Assembly: GCA_963823675.1 (NCBI GenBank)
Contig: CAWGMT010000026.1
Span: 124,001-188,000, forward strand
Reading direction: 5' to 3'
Source of the DNA: CAWGMT01 sp963823675
Lineage (GTDB): Bacteria > Planctomycetota > Planctomycetia > Isosphaerales > Isosphaeraceae
DNA length: 64,000 nt
Shown here: in pieces, positions 18,197 to 27,669 of the stretch
Layout of the letters: the number at the start of each line of letters is the position of its first letter
How positions within the stretch are numbered: position 1 is the first letter of the stretch
The notes under the pieces: generated by a model
Seen by the model: only the letters and a program-made list of their open reading frames with translations
What the model was told of the DNA's origin: nothing
Databases searched by the model: none
Position numbers and translations under genes: made by a program

Positions 18197-18523
18197 ATGG
18201 AACCTAGCTGCAAGTGCAGGAAGCCTCCCTTCTACTTTGGAGACTTCGAAAGAATCGAAATCGGCGAAGATGCCTTTGGCGCAGAAGTGTCGCTGAATAC
18301 CTGTAAGGCTTGCGGGCTTGTATGGCTCAATTATCTGATCGAAGAACCCCAGTTCAGCCGGTCTGGGCGCTGGTGGAGAGTGCCTCTCCCGCCCGAACAA
18401 TCTGATCGATTGTCAGCGAACGCTGCGAGACAGTTCCTAGAGCAGCAGCCGTGGTGCTTTGTTGGCGGCAGCTTCTTTGAGTCGACAGGTCACGAAGTGC
18501 TAGGGCCGATCAAGGTGAGATAA
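18197..18523 (+). CDS. Hypothetical protein with zinc-ribbon-like cysteines
   Basis: A 108-residue protein with CKCRK at residues 5-9 and CKACG near residue 39, enough for a small zinc ribbon. The rest (FYFGDFERIEIGED, GLVWLNYLIEEPQFSRSGRW) is a compact alpha/beta domain that I do not recognise. The ATG at 18197 is preceded by AGGA at a good distance; 18188 is an alternative. It is inside island 1. Confidence 0.6.
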   Translation: MEPSCKCRKPPFYFGDFERIEIGEDAFGAEVSLNTCKACGLVWLNYLIEEPQFSRSGRWWRVPLPPEQSDRLSANAARQFLEQQPWCFVGGSFFESTGHEVLGPIKVR

Positions 18524-18581
18524 GAGCCGTGCCCAAACATGATGGATTGGAGTTAGCGAAGTCGGACCTCCAATCGGTGTT

Positions 18582-18804
18582 CTAGAAGCCCGGCGGCGCA
18601 ACGAAGTCGGCGAGCCGCGGTGGATATCGCTCGGGGAACGCCTCATTGAGCACCATCGCCAGCCGCGCGCCCGATGCCGCGCACAAGAAAGCCCCCGCCG
18701 ACGATCCGCCAACGAGCCGCCTCGACCTCTTCACCATCGGCCTGCCGCGCCAGCACCCAGCCTTCCCCATCCCGCTTGAAAACCATCGCGCCATCCCGGA
18801 CCAT
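18582..18804 (-). pseudogene. Small hypothetical protein, frameshifted
   Basis: The first part (MVRDGAMVFKRDGEGWVLAR and onward) starts at the ATG at 18804. The second part, in the next frame, ends ERYPPRLADFVAPPGF at 18582. A single shift near 18665 joins them into about 73 residues. No family is recognised. Confidence 0.4.
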
Positions 18805-18812
18805 GGAATCAA

Positions 18813-18858
18813 CCCAGCCGCGCGACGAGGCGGAACTGTCGGGCCGGGCAGCCTTCGC
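18813..18858. repeat. 45-base dispersed repeat, copy 2
   Basis: Copy of the element at 17977-18021, with about seven differences and one extra base. It lies directly upstream of the frameshifted small gene. Confidence 0.55.
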
Positions 18859-19008
18859 TGGTGCTCTCGTTGACGAGCCATTGGACCCAGCTAGGCTTTG
18901 ACCTCGGCCGGCCGAGGCGCGATCCCGACTCAGGACGCCCGCCTCACACGAGATGCCAGTGGTTTTCCGGCGTGACCTAGAGCCCGAAGCTACGGAGAAG
19001 CAATAGCG

Positions 19009-19521
19009 ATGCCCCGGACAGGAAGACCCCCAGGCGGCCGCGGCACGGGCGCCATGCTCGCCGACGAGATCGTCCCCCAAATCCGCGAAGCCTACGCCGC
19101 CGGCAGGACCGCCAGGGAACTAGCTGCCGAGCTCGGCGTCAATCCCCACACCGTCGTCGCCTGCGTCAAGGGCAAGACCTACCGAGACCTCGGTGGCCCC
19201 ATCTCCAACGGGAAGGGCGCCCACGCCGCCCGCGGAACGCGCCACCCGAGCGCGAAACTCGATGAGCCTCGAGTTCTGGAGATACGAGCAGCCGCGGCTC
19301 GTGGGGAGACTGTGCGCTCGCTCGCAGCCGAGCACGGGGTGTGCACCCGGACGATCTGCAAGATCGTGAACTGGATCACCTGGAAGCATATCGGAGACGC
19401 AAATGGCGAGGTCGCCGGCTCGTCCGGCCGCCGTCCCGCTGGAACCGTTCACCGGCGCGAAACAGCCGAGAACAGCTTGGAAATCGGCGCGAACTTGGCG
19501 ACGATTGCTTGTTTGCCATAG
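19009..19521 (+). CDS. Protein with two helix-turn-helix repeats
   Basis: A 170-residue protein with two similar helix-turn-helix units: residues 17-60 (EAYAAGRTARELAAELGVNPHTV) and residues 82-125 (RGETVRSLAAEHGVCTRTICK). Both are followed by a similar short segment (KGKTYRDLGG and NWITWKHIG). Such duplicated units occur in phage and island DNA-binding proteins. The role is unknown. The ATG follows a short purine stretch (GGAGAAG). Confidence 0.7.
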   Translation: MPRTGRPPGGRGTGAMLADEIVPQIREAYAAGRTARELAAELGVNPHTVVACVKGKTYRDLGGPISNGKGAHAARGTRHPSAKLDEPRVLEIRAAAARGETVRSLAAEHGVCTRTICKIVNWITWKHIGDANGEVAGSSGRRPAGTVHRRETAENSLEIGANLATIACLP

Positions 19522-19569
19522 CGCTGTGACCGCCAGATCCGATCCCGATCCTCTCCAAAGGAGCGAGCC

Positions 19570-19845
19570 ATGCGGAATCGCCAGATCCTCACCGTCAGTT
19601 TGTCACTTTTGCTCGGTTACCTCTTGGCATCCAGCTTAAATCGCACGTCTTCCGGGCAGCCACCAGCGCCGCAGCCGGCGGGCCAGGTGGCGGCGGTATG
19701 GCGGTATCAACTGACGGCTCCTACCGACGGCGGTTTCAAAGATTTGGTCATCTTGACCGATACGGCGACGGGGCACTGTTGGATCCGCAACAACACAACA
19801 GCCGGTCAGTGGAATGATCTCGGGTCGCCGGTGGATCGTAAGTAA
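19570..19845 (+). CDS. Small membrane-anchored hypothetical protein
   Basis: A 91-residue protein with an N-terminal hydrophobic helix (ILTVSLSLLLGYLLASSL), a proline-rich linker, then a short beta domain (VWRYQLTAPTDGGFKDLVIL). GGAG lies shortly before the ATG. No family is recognised. Confidence 0.55.
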   Translation: MRNRQILTVSLSLLLGYLLASSLNRTSSGQPPAPQPAGQVAAVWRYQLTAPTDGGFKDLVILTDTATGHCWIRNNTTAGQWNDLGSPVDRK

Positions 19846-20001
19846 TCCAGACATGCAACGCTTTCGCCGCAGTTCGCCGAGGCGCACCAATGGCGACGAG
19901 CAAGCCTCGGCACTATTCCTCCTTACCCTTGCGTCGGGGTTCGGGGGACACTATACGTAATTCGGTCAACACGAATAGGACTTTCTCAAGCGTCGGGCGG
20001 C

Positions 20002-20676
20002 TTATGGGTGGATCGGCCATTCTCGGGGTGCAGCTTGTCTGACGGCAAGATACGTCGATTTTTGATCGAGCCACGTGGTTACAAGCCAGAGCACTATATC
20101 TGTAGCATCACTGAACGTATCGGCCGCTCTCGCCATTTCACCCTCTGGCCACCGGTCATCTGACAGACTAATCTCAAATGTCACGGCCATGTCCTGGCCC
20201 ACCTCGGCCATGACCAGCATGTGATTCCCGCTCATGTGGATGAACCCGGACGTGCGCTCGTAAACGTCCCTAAGCCAAGCGAATCTGGGCGTCACTTTAC
20301 TGAGTTTATCGACAAGATACGCGTCGGTTAGCCGCTTGCCGGTCTGGTCCGTCAGCCGATCGAGTCTTTCTCCTTTCAGCGCCGCGACGGTGAAGTCGTC
20401 GGGATTCACGAGTGTACACGCAAATAGACGGAGCGCAGTGTCGATTTGGACGCGAAGCAAAGCTCCGGCGCAGGAAATATTCCGGGCACGCACCATCGCG
20501 GTGAACCCATCCAGAATCTGCATGGATCGTCTAATCCCAGCGTTTATCCACAGGTCTGGAGTATGAACGTTGCCACCGTCAGCCTCCATGCAAAGTTGGG
20601 CAAGTTCAACGTGGTCGCGGATCTTACCCTGTAAGGCCTCGAGTTTTCCGGAGACAGTGGCAGGTATCGGTCTCAT
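20002..20676 (-). CDS. Hypothetical protein, helical
   Basis: A 224-residue protein with intact frame, largely helical. Segments such as RSMQILDGFTAMVRARNISC and RVQIDTALRLFACTLV recall families that contain buried helices in abortive-infection or DUF5677-like proteins, but I cannot name the family. The W-and-H rich part near residue 140 (RDVYERTSGFIHMSGNH) supports a real domain. It lies at the right end of island 1. Confidence 0.65.
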   Translation of the reverse strand: MRPIPATVSGKLEALQGKIRDHVELAQLCMEADGGNVHTPDLWINAGIRRSMQILDGFTAMVRARNISCAGALLRVQIDTALRLFACTLVNPDDFTVAALKGERLDRLTDQTGKRLTDAYLVDKLSKVTPRFAWLRDVYERTSGFIHMSGNHMLVMAEVGQDMAVTFEISLSDDRWPEGEMARAADTFSDATDIVLWLVTTWLDQKSTYLAVRQAAPREWPIHP

Positions 20677-20763
20677 CGGTCAGGTCCAAGAACGTCGATA
20701 TCGGCTGTCGATAGACCCCGCCGATCGTACTAAGGTTCGCTGCATAATCGACCGTATCGCTCC

Positions 20764-21037
20764 TCATGGCGGCCAGGGAGTCGGGTCGATGACGAGGTGG
20801 CCGTCCTTGTTATGGATTACCTTGCACCAGGCCCTGGCCGAGACCTTTGTTCCGGCGAATGGCGCGAGAGAGTGCTCGTCGATGTGGTACCGGCCCGAAC
20901 CGCGCCCACGGGCGAACGCCCCAAGACGCTCGATTGATTCGAGAATGTCGCCGTCGGCCGGCCCTTTGCAGATATTGAGATGAGGGAATGTGAGAAGGCT
21001 GAATCCAGGATTGGAGCGGAACGCGATGTTGTCGCCA
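20764..21037 (-). pseudogene. Conserved hypothetical protein, 5' end cut at att site B
   Basis: The frame ends IDPTPWPP at 20764 and reads back through GRYHIDEHSLAPFAGTKVSA to YGDNIAFRSNPGF, which lies inside the att-like repeat 21032-21089. There is no start codon in frame before tRNA-derived sequence is reached. The 5' part was probably lost or replaced at integration. The ending is like planctomycete hypothetical proteins that I recall. Confidence 0.45.
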
Positions 21038-21089
21038 TAAATCCTTGCGGGACAAGGAGTTAAGCTGGGGATCTAGGATTCGAACCTAG
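21032..21089 (-). other. att-like copy of tRNA-Gln 3' end and flank, site B
   Basis: 58 bases match 30373-30430 at 54 positions without gaps, including a perfect 30-base core (21060-21089) covering the T-arm and acceptor 3' strand of tRNA-Gln. The other tRNA arms are absent. With the intact tRNA at 30406-30476 this makes direct repeats flanking a 9.3-kb segment, as expected of attL and attR. Confidence 0.82.
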
Positions 21090-21101
21090 CTTAAATCCAC
21101 T

Positions 21102-21238
21102 TCGCTCGCATTGGGGCGGCAATGCGATGGCATTGCAACCCCACGTGTTCCCACGCCTTATGCCCCAAACCAGGCTTCATTGGCATTGTAGCGGCATAGG
21201 CGTCGCACTTCCAATCCTGCACCCAATTTGCACCCAAA
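21102..21238. repeat. 137-base direct repeat, copy 2
   Basis: Copy of 10211-10347 (about 87 percent identical, no gaps), starting 13 bases after the att-like core. A stretch with similar spacing follows site A but is far more diverged. It may be the decayed 3' end of an integrase or part of the attachment region. 21239-21400 shows nothing else. Confidence 0.75.
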
Positions 21239-21400
21239 AGGGACATCGCCTGCGCACTCGGGCCTCCGAGTCGTCCGTGGTTTCCTCGAAAAGCTGGAGG
21301 GAGAATGCGGGCCGGGTTTTAAGACGCCAGAGCCCGGGAGCCAAGGGGCAACCATCCGCGCTAATTATGGTGTCCCTGGATCCCCCGATGTCCCGTCCTT

Positions 21401-22498
21401 TTATTGAGGTCCGCCTGAGAGTTGCTCTTGGTCCGGATGCTGCGGCAAGGCAAGGTTCGCCCGCGTCGTGCGAACCTGTAGTCGGCAGAGCGGATGGCCT
21501 CTGAAGACGGGCTCCGATCTCAGCTTATCAACCAGGCTTCGGTGCCGGCGCAAGCGTTGAACGATCAGACGATCGCCGTGGAACCTGATGACGACCGTTC
21601 CCGCACAAGCCACGTGTTGGCTGCGGCCCTTATCCGTGCTCGAGGGTTGGATCAGCGAGCGCCCGGCTTGGACCGTCTCGTCGCCCTCCCGCCGGAAGGC
21701 CTCCAGGTTGTTGCAGCACCTTTCGGTAATCTGGGTGCACATGACGCACGCACCGGCGCCCGTGAGTGTGGAGACCACGTCCTTTCGGGGATGGCGATGC
21801 TGGTTCGCGCTACCGACGGAAATCACGGCGTAGTGGGCCGAGACCGCGTTTTGGTACAACCACGCGATCTGCTTCCCCTCGCCCGCCTTGCCACCGTGAT
21901 GGGGGACGGCCAGCACGTCACAGACATACGTGGACTTGCGGGCCTCGTACACGCCCCTCCATTCGGTAATGCCGGCGTCACCCGAGAATACGACGCGGCG
22001 CGAACCCTTTGTGAGGACCACGATTCCGCTGGTGGAATTCGGTGATTTCTGGCGATCGGCCCTCAGGTTGTTCACGTACGACGGTGCGAAAAGCTTCACC
22101 GTCACGGACGCGGCACTGTCCTCGAAGATTCGACGCGGTTGGTTGCCGGGCAGAAGCTCGAGCCGGACCAGTTGATCGTCCCTGAGATAACCCTTTTTGA
22201 GGTGCTCGTCGATCTTGTCCCAGAAGCTCGGCTTGGACTTGAAGAGCCGGCTGTCTCTGAGAAACCAGATCTCGCCGATCGCGTTCCGGTACTCCTCCAG
22301 AACAATGGCGGCGCCGCCGATGTGATCAGAGTCATTGTGCGAGAGGATCAGGCGCTCGATGCGGCTGACGCGGCACCGTTTCAGGAGCGTGATGATTTCC
22401 TTGCCGCGGGGCCCGCAGTCGACCACGACGGCCCGCCCGCCCGGCAGCACCAGGACGTTACAGGTACCTTGCCCGACGTCCACGCAGTAAAGGTCCAC
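21401..22498 (-). CDS. MBL-fold hydrolase of the ComEC C-terminal type
   Basis: A 365-residue protein opening MDLYCVDVGQGTCNVLVLPG, the first strands of the metallo-beta-lactamase fold as found in ComEC-like hydrolases. The metal-binding motif is SHNDSDH at residues 53-59; FSGDAGI and VPHHGGKAG follow, giving further ligands. Such stand-alone domains are found in conflict and competence loci, where they may act as nucleases or phosphodiesterases. It is last in the island 2 minus-strand series, 55 bases after the degenerate P-loop gene. The last 90 residues do not match the fold. Confidence 0.82.
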   Translation of the reverse strand: MDLYCVDVGQGTCNVLVLPGGRAVVVDCGPRGKEIITLLKRCRVSRIERLILSHNDSDHIGGAAIVLEEYRNAIGEIWFLRDSRLFKSKPSFWDKIDEHLKKGYLRDDQLVRLELLPGNQPRRIFEDSAASVTVKLFAPSYVNNLRADRQKSPNSTSGIVVLTKGSRRVVFSGDAGITEWRGVYEARKSTYVCDVLAVPHHGGKAGEGKQIAWLYQNAVSAHYAVISVGSANQHRHPRKDVVSTLTGAGACVMCTQITERCCNNLEAFRREGDETVQAGRSLIQPSSTDKGRSQHVACAGTVVIRFHGDRLIVQRLRRHRSLVDKLRSEPVFRGHPLCRLQVRTTRANLALPQHPDQEQLSGGPQ

Positions 22499-22553
22499 GT
22501 CGTCGCTCCGATGGTGGAAACAGGCCGGGCGGAAGACCGCCGGCGGCCGGATG

Positions 22554-24383
22554 CTAATCCCACGAATCCGCTGGCCGGGTGCTTGACCCGGGCAGCGATT
22601 CCCACAGTTCGTCTGCCTCGCGGTCAGTCAGGCGCCGCAGCGGAGGCAAGGACTGCGTGTGCAGGACCCGTACGACCTCGAAGGACGACTCGAGCCGCTG
22701 CACGATCGCTTCGACCCGCTGGCCGGGCGGGTAAGACAGGCATTCCGCGGGAAGGCGGTCGAGAGGGACGGTGTCCCGCTCCTTGTCTTCCCAGGTGAAG
22801 GTGACGCCGGCGTCGTTCACCCGCTTGATCATGCCGATTTGACGGATTGTGAACATGCGTTCCCTTTCCATTAATGGCATATCGAAAAGCGTCTGGATCG
22901 CACGGATCGCCCGTTTATCCCGGCGGCTCATCTCCGACGTGGGCTTACAAGCGATTTTCTGGTACTGAAGGTGGAACCGGGACGCCCAGTCCCGAAGCGC
23001 CTCGGCCGCCGAGTCGCCGTGGCCGGTGGGGAGGACCTCGCGGCCGGGGACCTTCAAAAGCTTAAGCGCGGGCGAATAGAGAGCCGTGAGCGGCGGCCGG
23101 AACACGTATTCGGTATCGCCGACGCGCAAGTCGTCGATCGGGCCTATCGTCACGTCCGGCGCGCTAGAATCCTGCCGCGGGGGCTCAATTTTCACGTCCG
23201 GGCGTCTGGGAGGCTCCTCGAGGAAGACAGTTTCGTGCGACCTCCGGTTCGCAAGCAGGAACCGCGCGAGTTCGGCGACCATGGGGTTACGCAGCGTGCG
23301 CACGCCCGGTTTCCGCCAGGCGGTCGGTCGCGGGTGGTGGGGGTGCTCCCATTCCGCGCCGATGACGCCAAGCTCTTCGAGGGCCGCACGCTGGCGGGGG
23401 AGGAGCTCGGCCCACGCCTCGCCCGTTCCCTCGCGTCCGCCGTCGCCCTGGCGCTGGCATAGCATATCCAGGGCATCCGCGACTTGCCGGCGCTCGGCGA
23501 CGGCGCGGACGAAGTCGGGCAGAATCTGCGAATCGCCGGCCATGCCGCCCGCGATCAAGCCGGCCGCGGAATGCACTACGGGTTCCTTGACAACGAGACG
23601 GTCTGCCATGCTGGCGAACCCCTGCGCGACACGCCCGCAGAAAGCCGCGAGGAAATGGGTGAAATACTTGTCGCCGCGGGCGTGGAGGAAGACGGCACCG
23701 CGTGCGGTTTCGTCGAATTCGATGGCGGGGATGCCGTACGCTCCCTTTCGGAGCAATTCCGCGGACTGAGCTGCGGTGAAGTTGGCGATAGTGATCTCGG
23801 TTGTACCGTCGCTAAGGTGCGGCGCGCGCGAAGGATCGAGCTGGGAGTGCCCCGTGACGAGGAGGATTTGAATTCGCATGGCGAGCAAGTCGAGCTCGCG
23901 GTTGATGTCGATGATACTAGCCATGAGCCATTCGGTCACGTCGGGGGCGTGGCAGCTTGCCAGGTCGAGGAGGAGGACCGACGTCAGGCCGTCCTGGCGG
24001 AGCTGGGCGAGAACTCGGGAGCCGGCGAGTGCCTCGGCCAGCGTGATGGGTCGCGGCGGGCATTCGAGGTGGTCTGCGAGGCGGGCGAGCAGTGCCGATG
24101 CGGTCGGGCAGGTGGCGTCCCGCGCGTGGAAACGGAGCCAGCGGGCGACAGGATGGCGGCCGACCAAGACCTCCAGGAACGACACCAGTGTGCCTTTCCC
24201 CTGGGCTTTGGGCGCGGCGACGGTGAGGGGCTGAAAGGATGTCAGCGCCGCCAAGAGCCGCAAGTCGTCCAGGGCTTCGCCTTTCTGTTGATAGACCCTG
24301 GGCACGAATCCTGCGTCGGTGAAGAGCAAGGGGCGGCTGAACTCGAACACAGGCTGCGCCGGCACGAGCATATCGATGGTCAT
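22554..24383 (-). CDS. STAND-like P-loop protein with degenerate Walker A
   Basis: A 609-residue protein. Its nucleotide-binding loop reads APKAQGKGT (residues 57-65), so after GK there is a glycine in place of Ser/Thr. The Walker B strand (SVLLLDLASC) lacks the catalytic glutamate. Helical sensor-like segments follow and the C-terminal 150 residues form a separate domain (TFTWEDKERDTVPLDRLP). It looks like an inactive STAND partner, which is inference. Its ATG overlaps the stop of the active ATPase gene (TGATG), so the two are translated together. Confidence 0.72.
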   Translation of the reverse strand: MTIDMLVPAQPVFEFSRPLLFTDAGFVPRVYQQKGEALDDLRLLAALTSFQPLTVAAPKAQGKGTLVSFLEVLVGRHPVARWLRFHARDATCPTASALLARLADHLECPPRPITLAEALAGSRVLAQLRQDGLTSVLLLDLASCHAPDVTEWLMASIIDINRELDLLAMRIQILLVTGHSQLDPSRAPHLSDGTTEITIANFTAAQSAELLRKGAYGIPAIEFDETARGAVFLHARGDKYFTHFLAAFCGRVAQGFASMADRLVVKEPVVHSAAGLIAGGMAGDSQILPDFVRAVAERRQVADALDMLCQRQGDGGREGTGEAWAELLPRQRAALEELGVIGAEWEHPHHPRPTAWRKPGVRTLRNPMVAELARFLLANRRSHETVFLEEPPRRPDVKIEPPRQDSSAPDVTIGPIDDLRVGDTEYVFRPPLTALYSPALKLLKVPGREVLPTGHGDSAAEALRDWASRFHLQYQKIACKPTSEMSRRDKRAIRAIQTLFDMPLMERERMFTIRQIGMIKRVNDAGVTFTWEDKERDTVPLDRLPAECLSYPPGQRVEAIVQRLESSFEVVRVLHTQSLPPLRRLTDREADELWESLPGSSTRPADSWD

Positions 24384-25938
24384 CAGTTTCTCCCGCGAAG
24401 CTGCGCGACAATGCTCTGCTTGAGCAGCCCAAGGATCGTGTCCGACTTCTTTTTTCTGACCTGCGACTGCAGCACTTCGCTGGCAAAGACGTATACGTTC
24501 TGGCCTGCCTCCGCCAGGATGCTGTACAGCTTCAACTGCTCGAGCGCGTCCTCGATCTGGCGGTCGTTGACGCCCAGGCGGTGTTTGCTGATTTCGTCCA
24601 GGACCTTGGCTAGTGTGAACTGATCGCGATCGGACATCAGGTAAGCCACCAGGCGGGGCAGGCTCTTCTCGATCTGCTTGAACTGGGAGTCGATCCGGTC
24701 GAGGAATTTCGGGTCCTGGATCACGTTCTGGATGTCGATCTCGGTGACCCGGCGCGTCTGGTTCACGGAATCGAAGTCGAGGAGGCGATCGCACAGGTCC
24801 TGCACCAAGTTGGGCATGCCGCCTGTGGCGAGGCGGACTGAGTGGCGCGACGCCGCGATGTTCTCGATCTGGACCCCGATTCGCTGCATCGGCTTCTCGA
24901 TCAGCTCGCCCACTTCGGCGGCGGTGAGCGGACCCAGGTTTATGGGTTTGAGCCTCGTGCGATTCAAGGGGAAGTCGTGGGTGTGATAGGCGTGCAGCAA
25001 CCGTTCGTACCCGAAGAGCACCACGCGCAGGTTGCACGCTTCGTCGTCTCTCAAGCTCTGGAGGTGCGCGAAGACCCGGTAATGGTTTTCTGCGTCCAGG
25101 TCGATGGCGCGGTCGACCTCGTCAAGCAGGAACAGGTTGTACTTCGATCTCTTGAGGATGCGGCGAAGGATTTCCAGCTCGTCGATGGGGACGGCCTGAC
25201 CTTTCTCTTTCAGACTGGCGCGGAACTTGGCACCGACCCTGAGGTCGCTGGGGGCGAACCCCATCTTCTTGAGGATGGCCACCCACAGGTCGTCGATCGA
25301 CGCGAGCTGTTGCATGTCCATGTAAGCGATCGAGGTCCATGGATCGGACCGGGGGCCTCCAGTCGCGTGGCGGAATGTGTCATGCGCCGCCAGCTCGCGG
25401 TGAACGCGTTGCGAGAGGGAGGTCTTGCCGATGCGGTGCGCGCCGAAGACCGCGAAGCTGTGGCTGGTGTCGCGGAGGTCGGATAACGCCGGGCGGCGGC
25501 CGTGGAACATTGATGCGACGACGGGTCTGTCCGACTGGTAGGGATTGAGCAGCCGGGGGGGACACGGTCCTTGAGCAGATCGCAGAACTCGCCGGCAGGA
25601 GGGCGGGCTATCGCGCTGACGAATTGTTCCTGGTTCACGGTGATCCAGCCGGCGGCTCCGTCTTCGGGCCGCCACTTGCGCGATTCGCTGACGACGAGCA
25701 CGACCTTCTTTTCGCCCATCCTCTGCGCGAGGTGGTGGAGGCCTCCGGCCGAATCGTTGGGGTTGCGCTCGGTATAGGCGCTGGAGATGCAGATCACGTA
25801 CATCAGCTGGTCGGAGTGCTCGAAGCAGTGTGACAGAGGGAGCTTCATCCACTTGACGCCCGGGACGCCAGCGTCGAGCAAATCCGCCTGGTAGGGAGGC
25901 TGGCAGAGGATGTCGGGGATGGAGTCGAACCGCGTCAT
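24383..25938 (-). CDS. STAND/AAA_16-type ATPase, frameshift at a G7 run
   Basis: The reconstructed protein has about 517 residues. Residues 1-120 (opening MTRFDSIPDILCQPPYQADL) form an alpha/beta domain with KKVVLVVSES that I cannot name and that could be an effector-associated or signal domain. Then comes FHGRRPALSDL, Walker A GAHRIGKTS (about 25418-25444), Walker B LFLLDEVD (about 25111-25135), a sensor strand VVLFGYERL and a helical C-terminus. The frame changes at the seven-base G run 25555-25561. Its start overlaps the stop of the small upstream gene (ATGA). Confidence 0.78.
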
Positions 25939-26278
25939 GAACAGTCACTCTTGCTTGACCAGTGCGAGCAGAGCAAGAGCTCGAGGACTCGCTCGATGGC
26001 GCCCGCCGGGATTGCGTCCGGGACGCTGGCACGGAGTTCCAGGATGGACTGAGGCGGCTTTTTATCGATGCCCAGAGGATCTTTCGAGCGATGTCTGCGG
26101 TGTCTTCGTCACCGACTTGAGTGCTGGTGTGGCCTTCCGACCGCTCGGAGATCCACTTGCGGCGGGCGAGTATCTTGTTTCCGGGTTTCCTATCCTCTTC
26201 CCAGGCTTCGCCCGTGCGGACGACCTTCCTGGCGGAGTCGAGCCCGTGCGGGTACGGCCGACCAGGAGGGGAAGACAT
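25935..26278 (-). CDS. Small unknown protein of the STAND operon, frameshifted
   Basis: The frame starting at ATG 26278 (MSSPPGRPYPHGLDSARKVV), with AGGA five bases upstream, continues to about 26065. The next frame then ends SILELRASVPDAIPAGAIER and a short tail at 25935. A shift at the A run near 26058-26062 joins them into about 114 residues. No family is recognised. Its stop overlaps the ATPase start by four bases and its start overlaps the end of the M29-like gene, so it belongs to the operon. Confidence 0.5.
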
Positions 26279-27319
26279 CCGATTCCTGGAGGCGGAGCTT
26301 GCCGGCGTCGATGATCTGGCAGGAATCGATCCAGACCGAGGGGTCGCGGATGACGAAATCGTTGTGCATGAGGGACTGAGTCGGCCCGCCGAACTGGACG
26401 CTGCTGCCGAAGCCGATGTGAACGGTCCCCGCGATTTTCTCGTCAAAAATCGGCAGACCAGTGAACGTGTTGATCCATGGATTGAGCCCGATGCCGAGCT
26501 CGGAGACGACGGTGCAGTTCAGGGCGGCTTCGCGGCCGCTGGAATCGAACATGTACATGTCGGCCGCGGTGCGGAGCGGAGCGTGGTCACTGCAAGTGAT
26601 GGGGGTGCGGCACCCTGCCGCCTGCCACGTCGAGGCGGAGCCAGTGCCCGGGCGGGATCGGAAAGTTGGGGATGCTTCCGGTGACGAAGACGGTCCCCTC
26701 GGCCTTGCCGACATCAGGGACGATGAAGGTCTCGCCGGAGGGGACGTTGCACCAGCACCAGAGGGGCACGCGGCCGGTGCTAGTCTCAGGGGTGTGGACG
26801 CCGATCGGGATGACGAGCCGTGCCGGTGCCGTGGTCGTCGCCGGTCTCTAGCGTGATCTCGCTGCCCCACATCAGGCGCTCGGCATAGAGGCGGCAAACC
26901 GACGTGAGGTAATCGAGGTCTCCCGAGCAAAAGTGCAGCGTCTGGAGCGACACGCCGGGCATGGAGGCGACGCGCTTTCCACGATCTCTGGTGCCGTAAT
27001 TGAGGACGTCGAAACGGAAACGCGTGACAGCGTGGCGCCACTCTTGGAGCACGACGATTCGGGTAACCTTGTCAATCTCGTCCCGGACTGCCCCGTCCAG
27101 TTGCGGGTTCGATCGCCGCGAGTACGCCTCCTGCTCGGCGGTGGGAACGAGCAAGGTGTTGAGGCTGATCTTCCTGGCGCGGGCCACGGTTTTGAAGCAG
27201 CGGGAGGTGGCCGCATTCGCGTCGTCATGGATCACCAGCACCGAGTCTCCATCTTCGGCACCAAGTGCATTTCCGAGTACCCAGGCCGCGCCCCCCCGTT
27301 GCTGCTCGGTGAATTCCAT
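26190..27319 (-). pseudogene. M29-like aminopeptidase, two or more frameshifts
   Basis: Three frames join into one protein of about 370 residues. The first (27319 to about 26840) ends LYAERLMWGSEITLETGDD. The second (to about 26600) has CNVPSGETFIVPDVGKAEGT. The third has ELGIGLNP, IFDEKIAGTVHIGFGSSVQF and LMHNDFVIRDP. These match the leucyl aminopeptidase T (M29) metal-binding core, with the Glu, His and Asp ligands in place. One break is at the G5 run 26601-26605. Sequencing error or decay are both possible. It lies upstream of the STAND genes on the same strand. Confidence 0.68.
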
Positions 27320-27669
27320 GATCGCTTGCTTGTTTGTGGGGTTTTGAGAGCTTTCGCGGATTATTGCGCCAGTTTAACGGGCGCAGTTACGATTGCAATG
27401 AGGACGTGGCCAAAAAATGCGTAAAGAGGCGGGGCCCGCGATACAGAGGCGATCGGCGCCGGAATCTCGTGGTTCTACGCGCGCAAGGGCCGTTCAAACT
27501 GACCCTCCCAGAGTAGATGGACACTTTGCAGCGTTAAGACCGTAGTGTCATGCCCAAGTCCAGGAAATCGAGCCCAAGAACGGCTTTTCGACGACCCGAA
27601 CGAGCGGGCCAATGACCCTCCCGAATCCTGTTCTTTAATTGGGTCGCGCCTCAGCGCCGTTCTTGGTCC

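Noticed and set aside
25555..25561. Programmed frameshift or phase-variation switch at the G7 run of the ATPase gene
   Set aside because: Attractive, but the window has many similar breaks in unrelated genes, so an indel error is simpler. No other recoding signal was evident.
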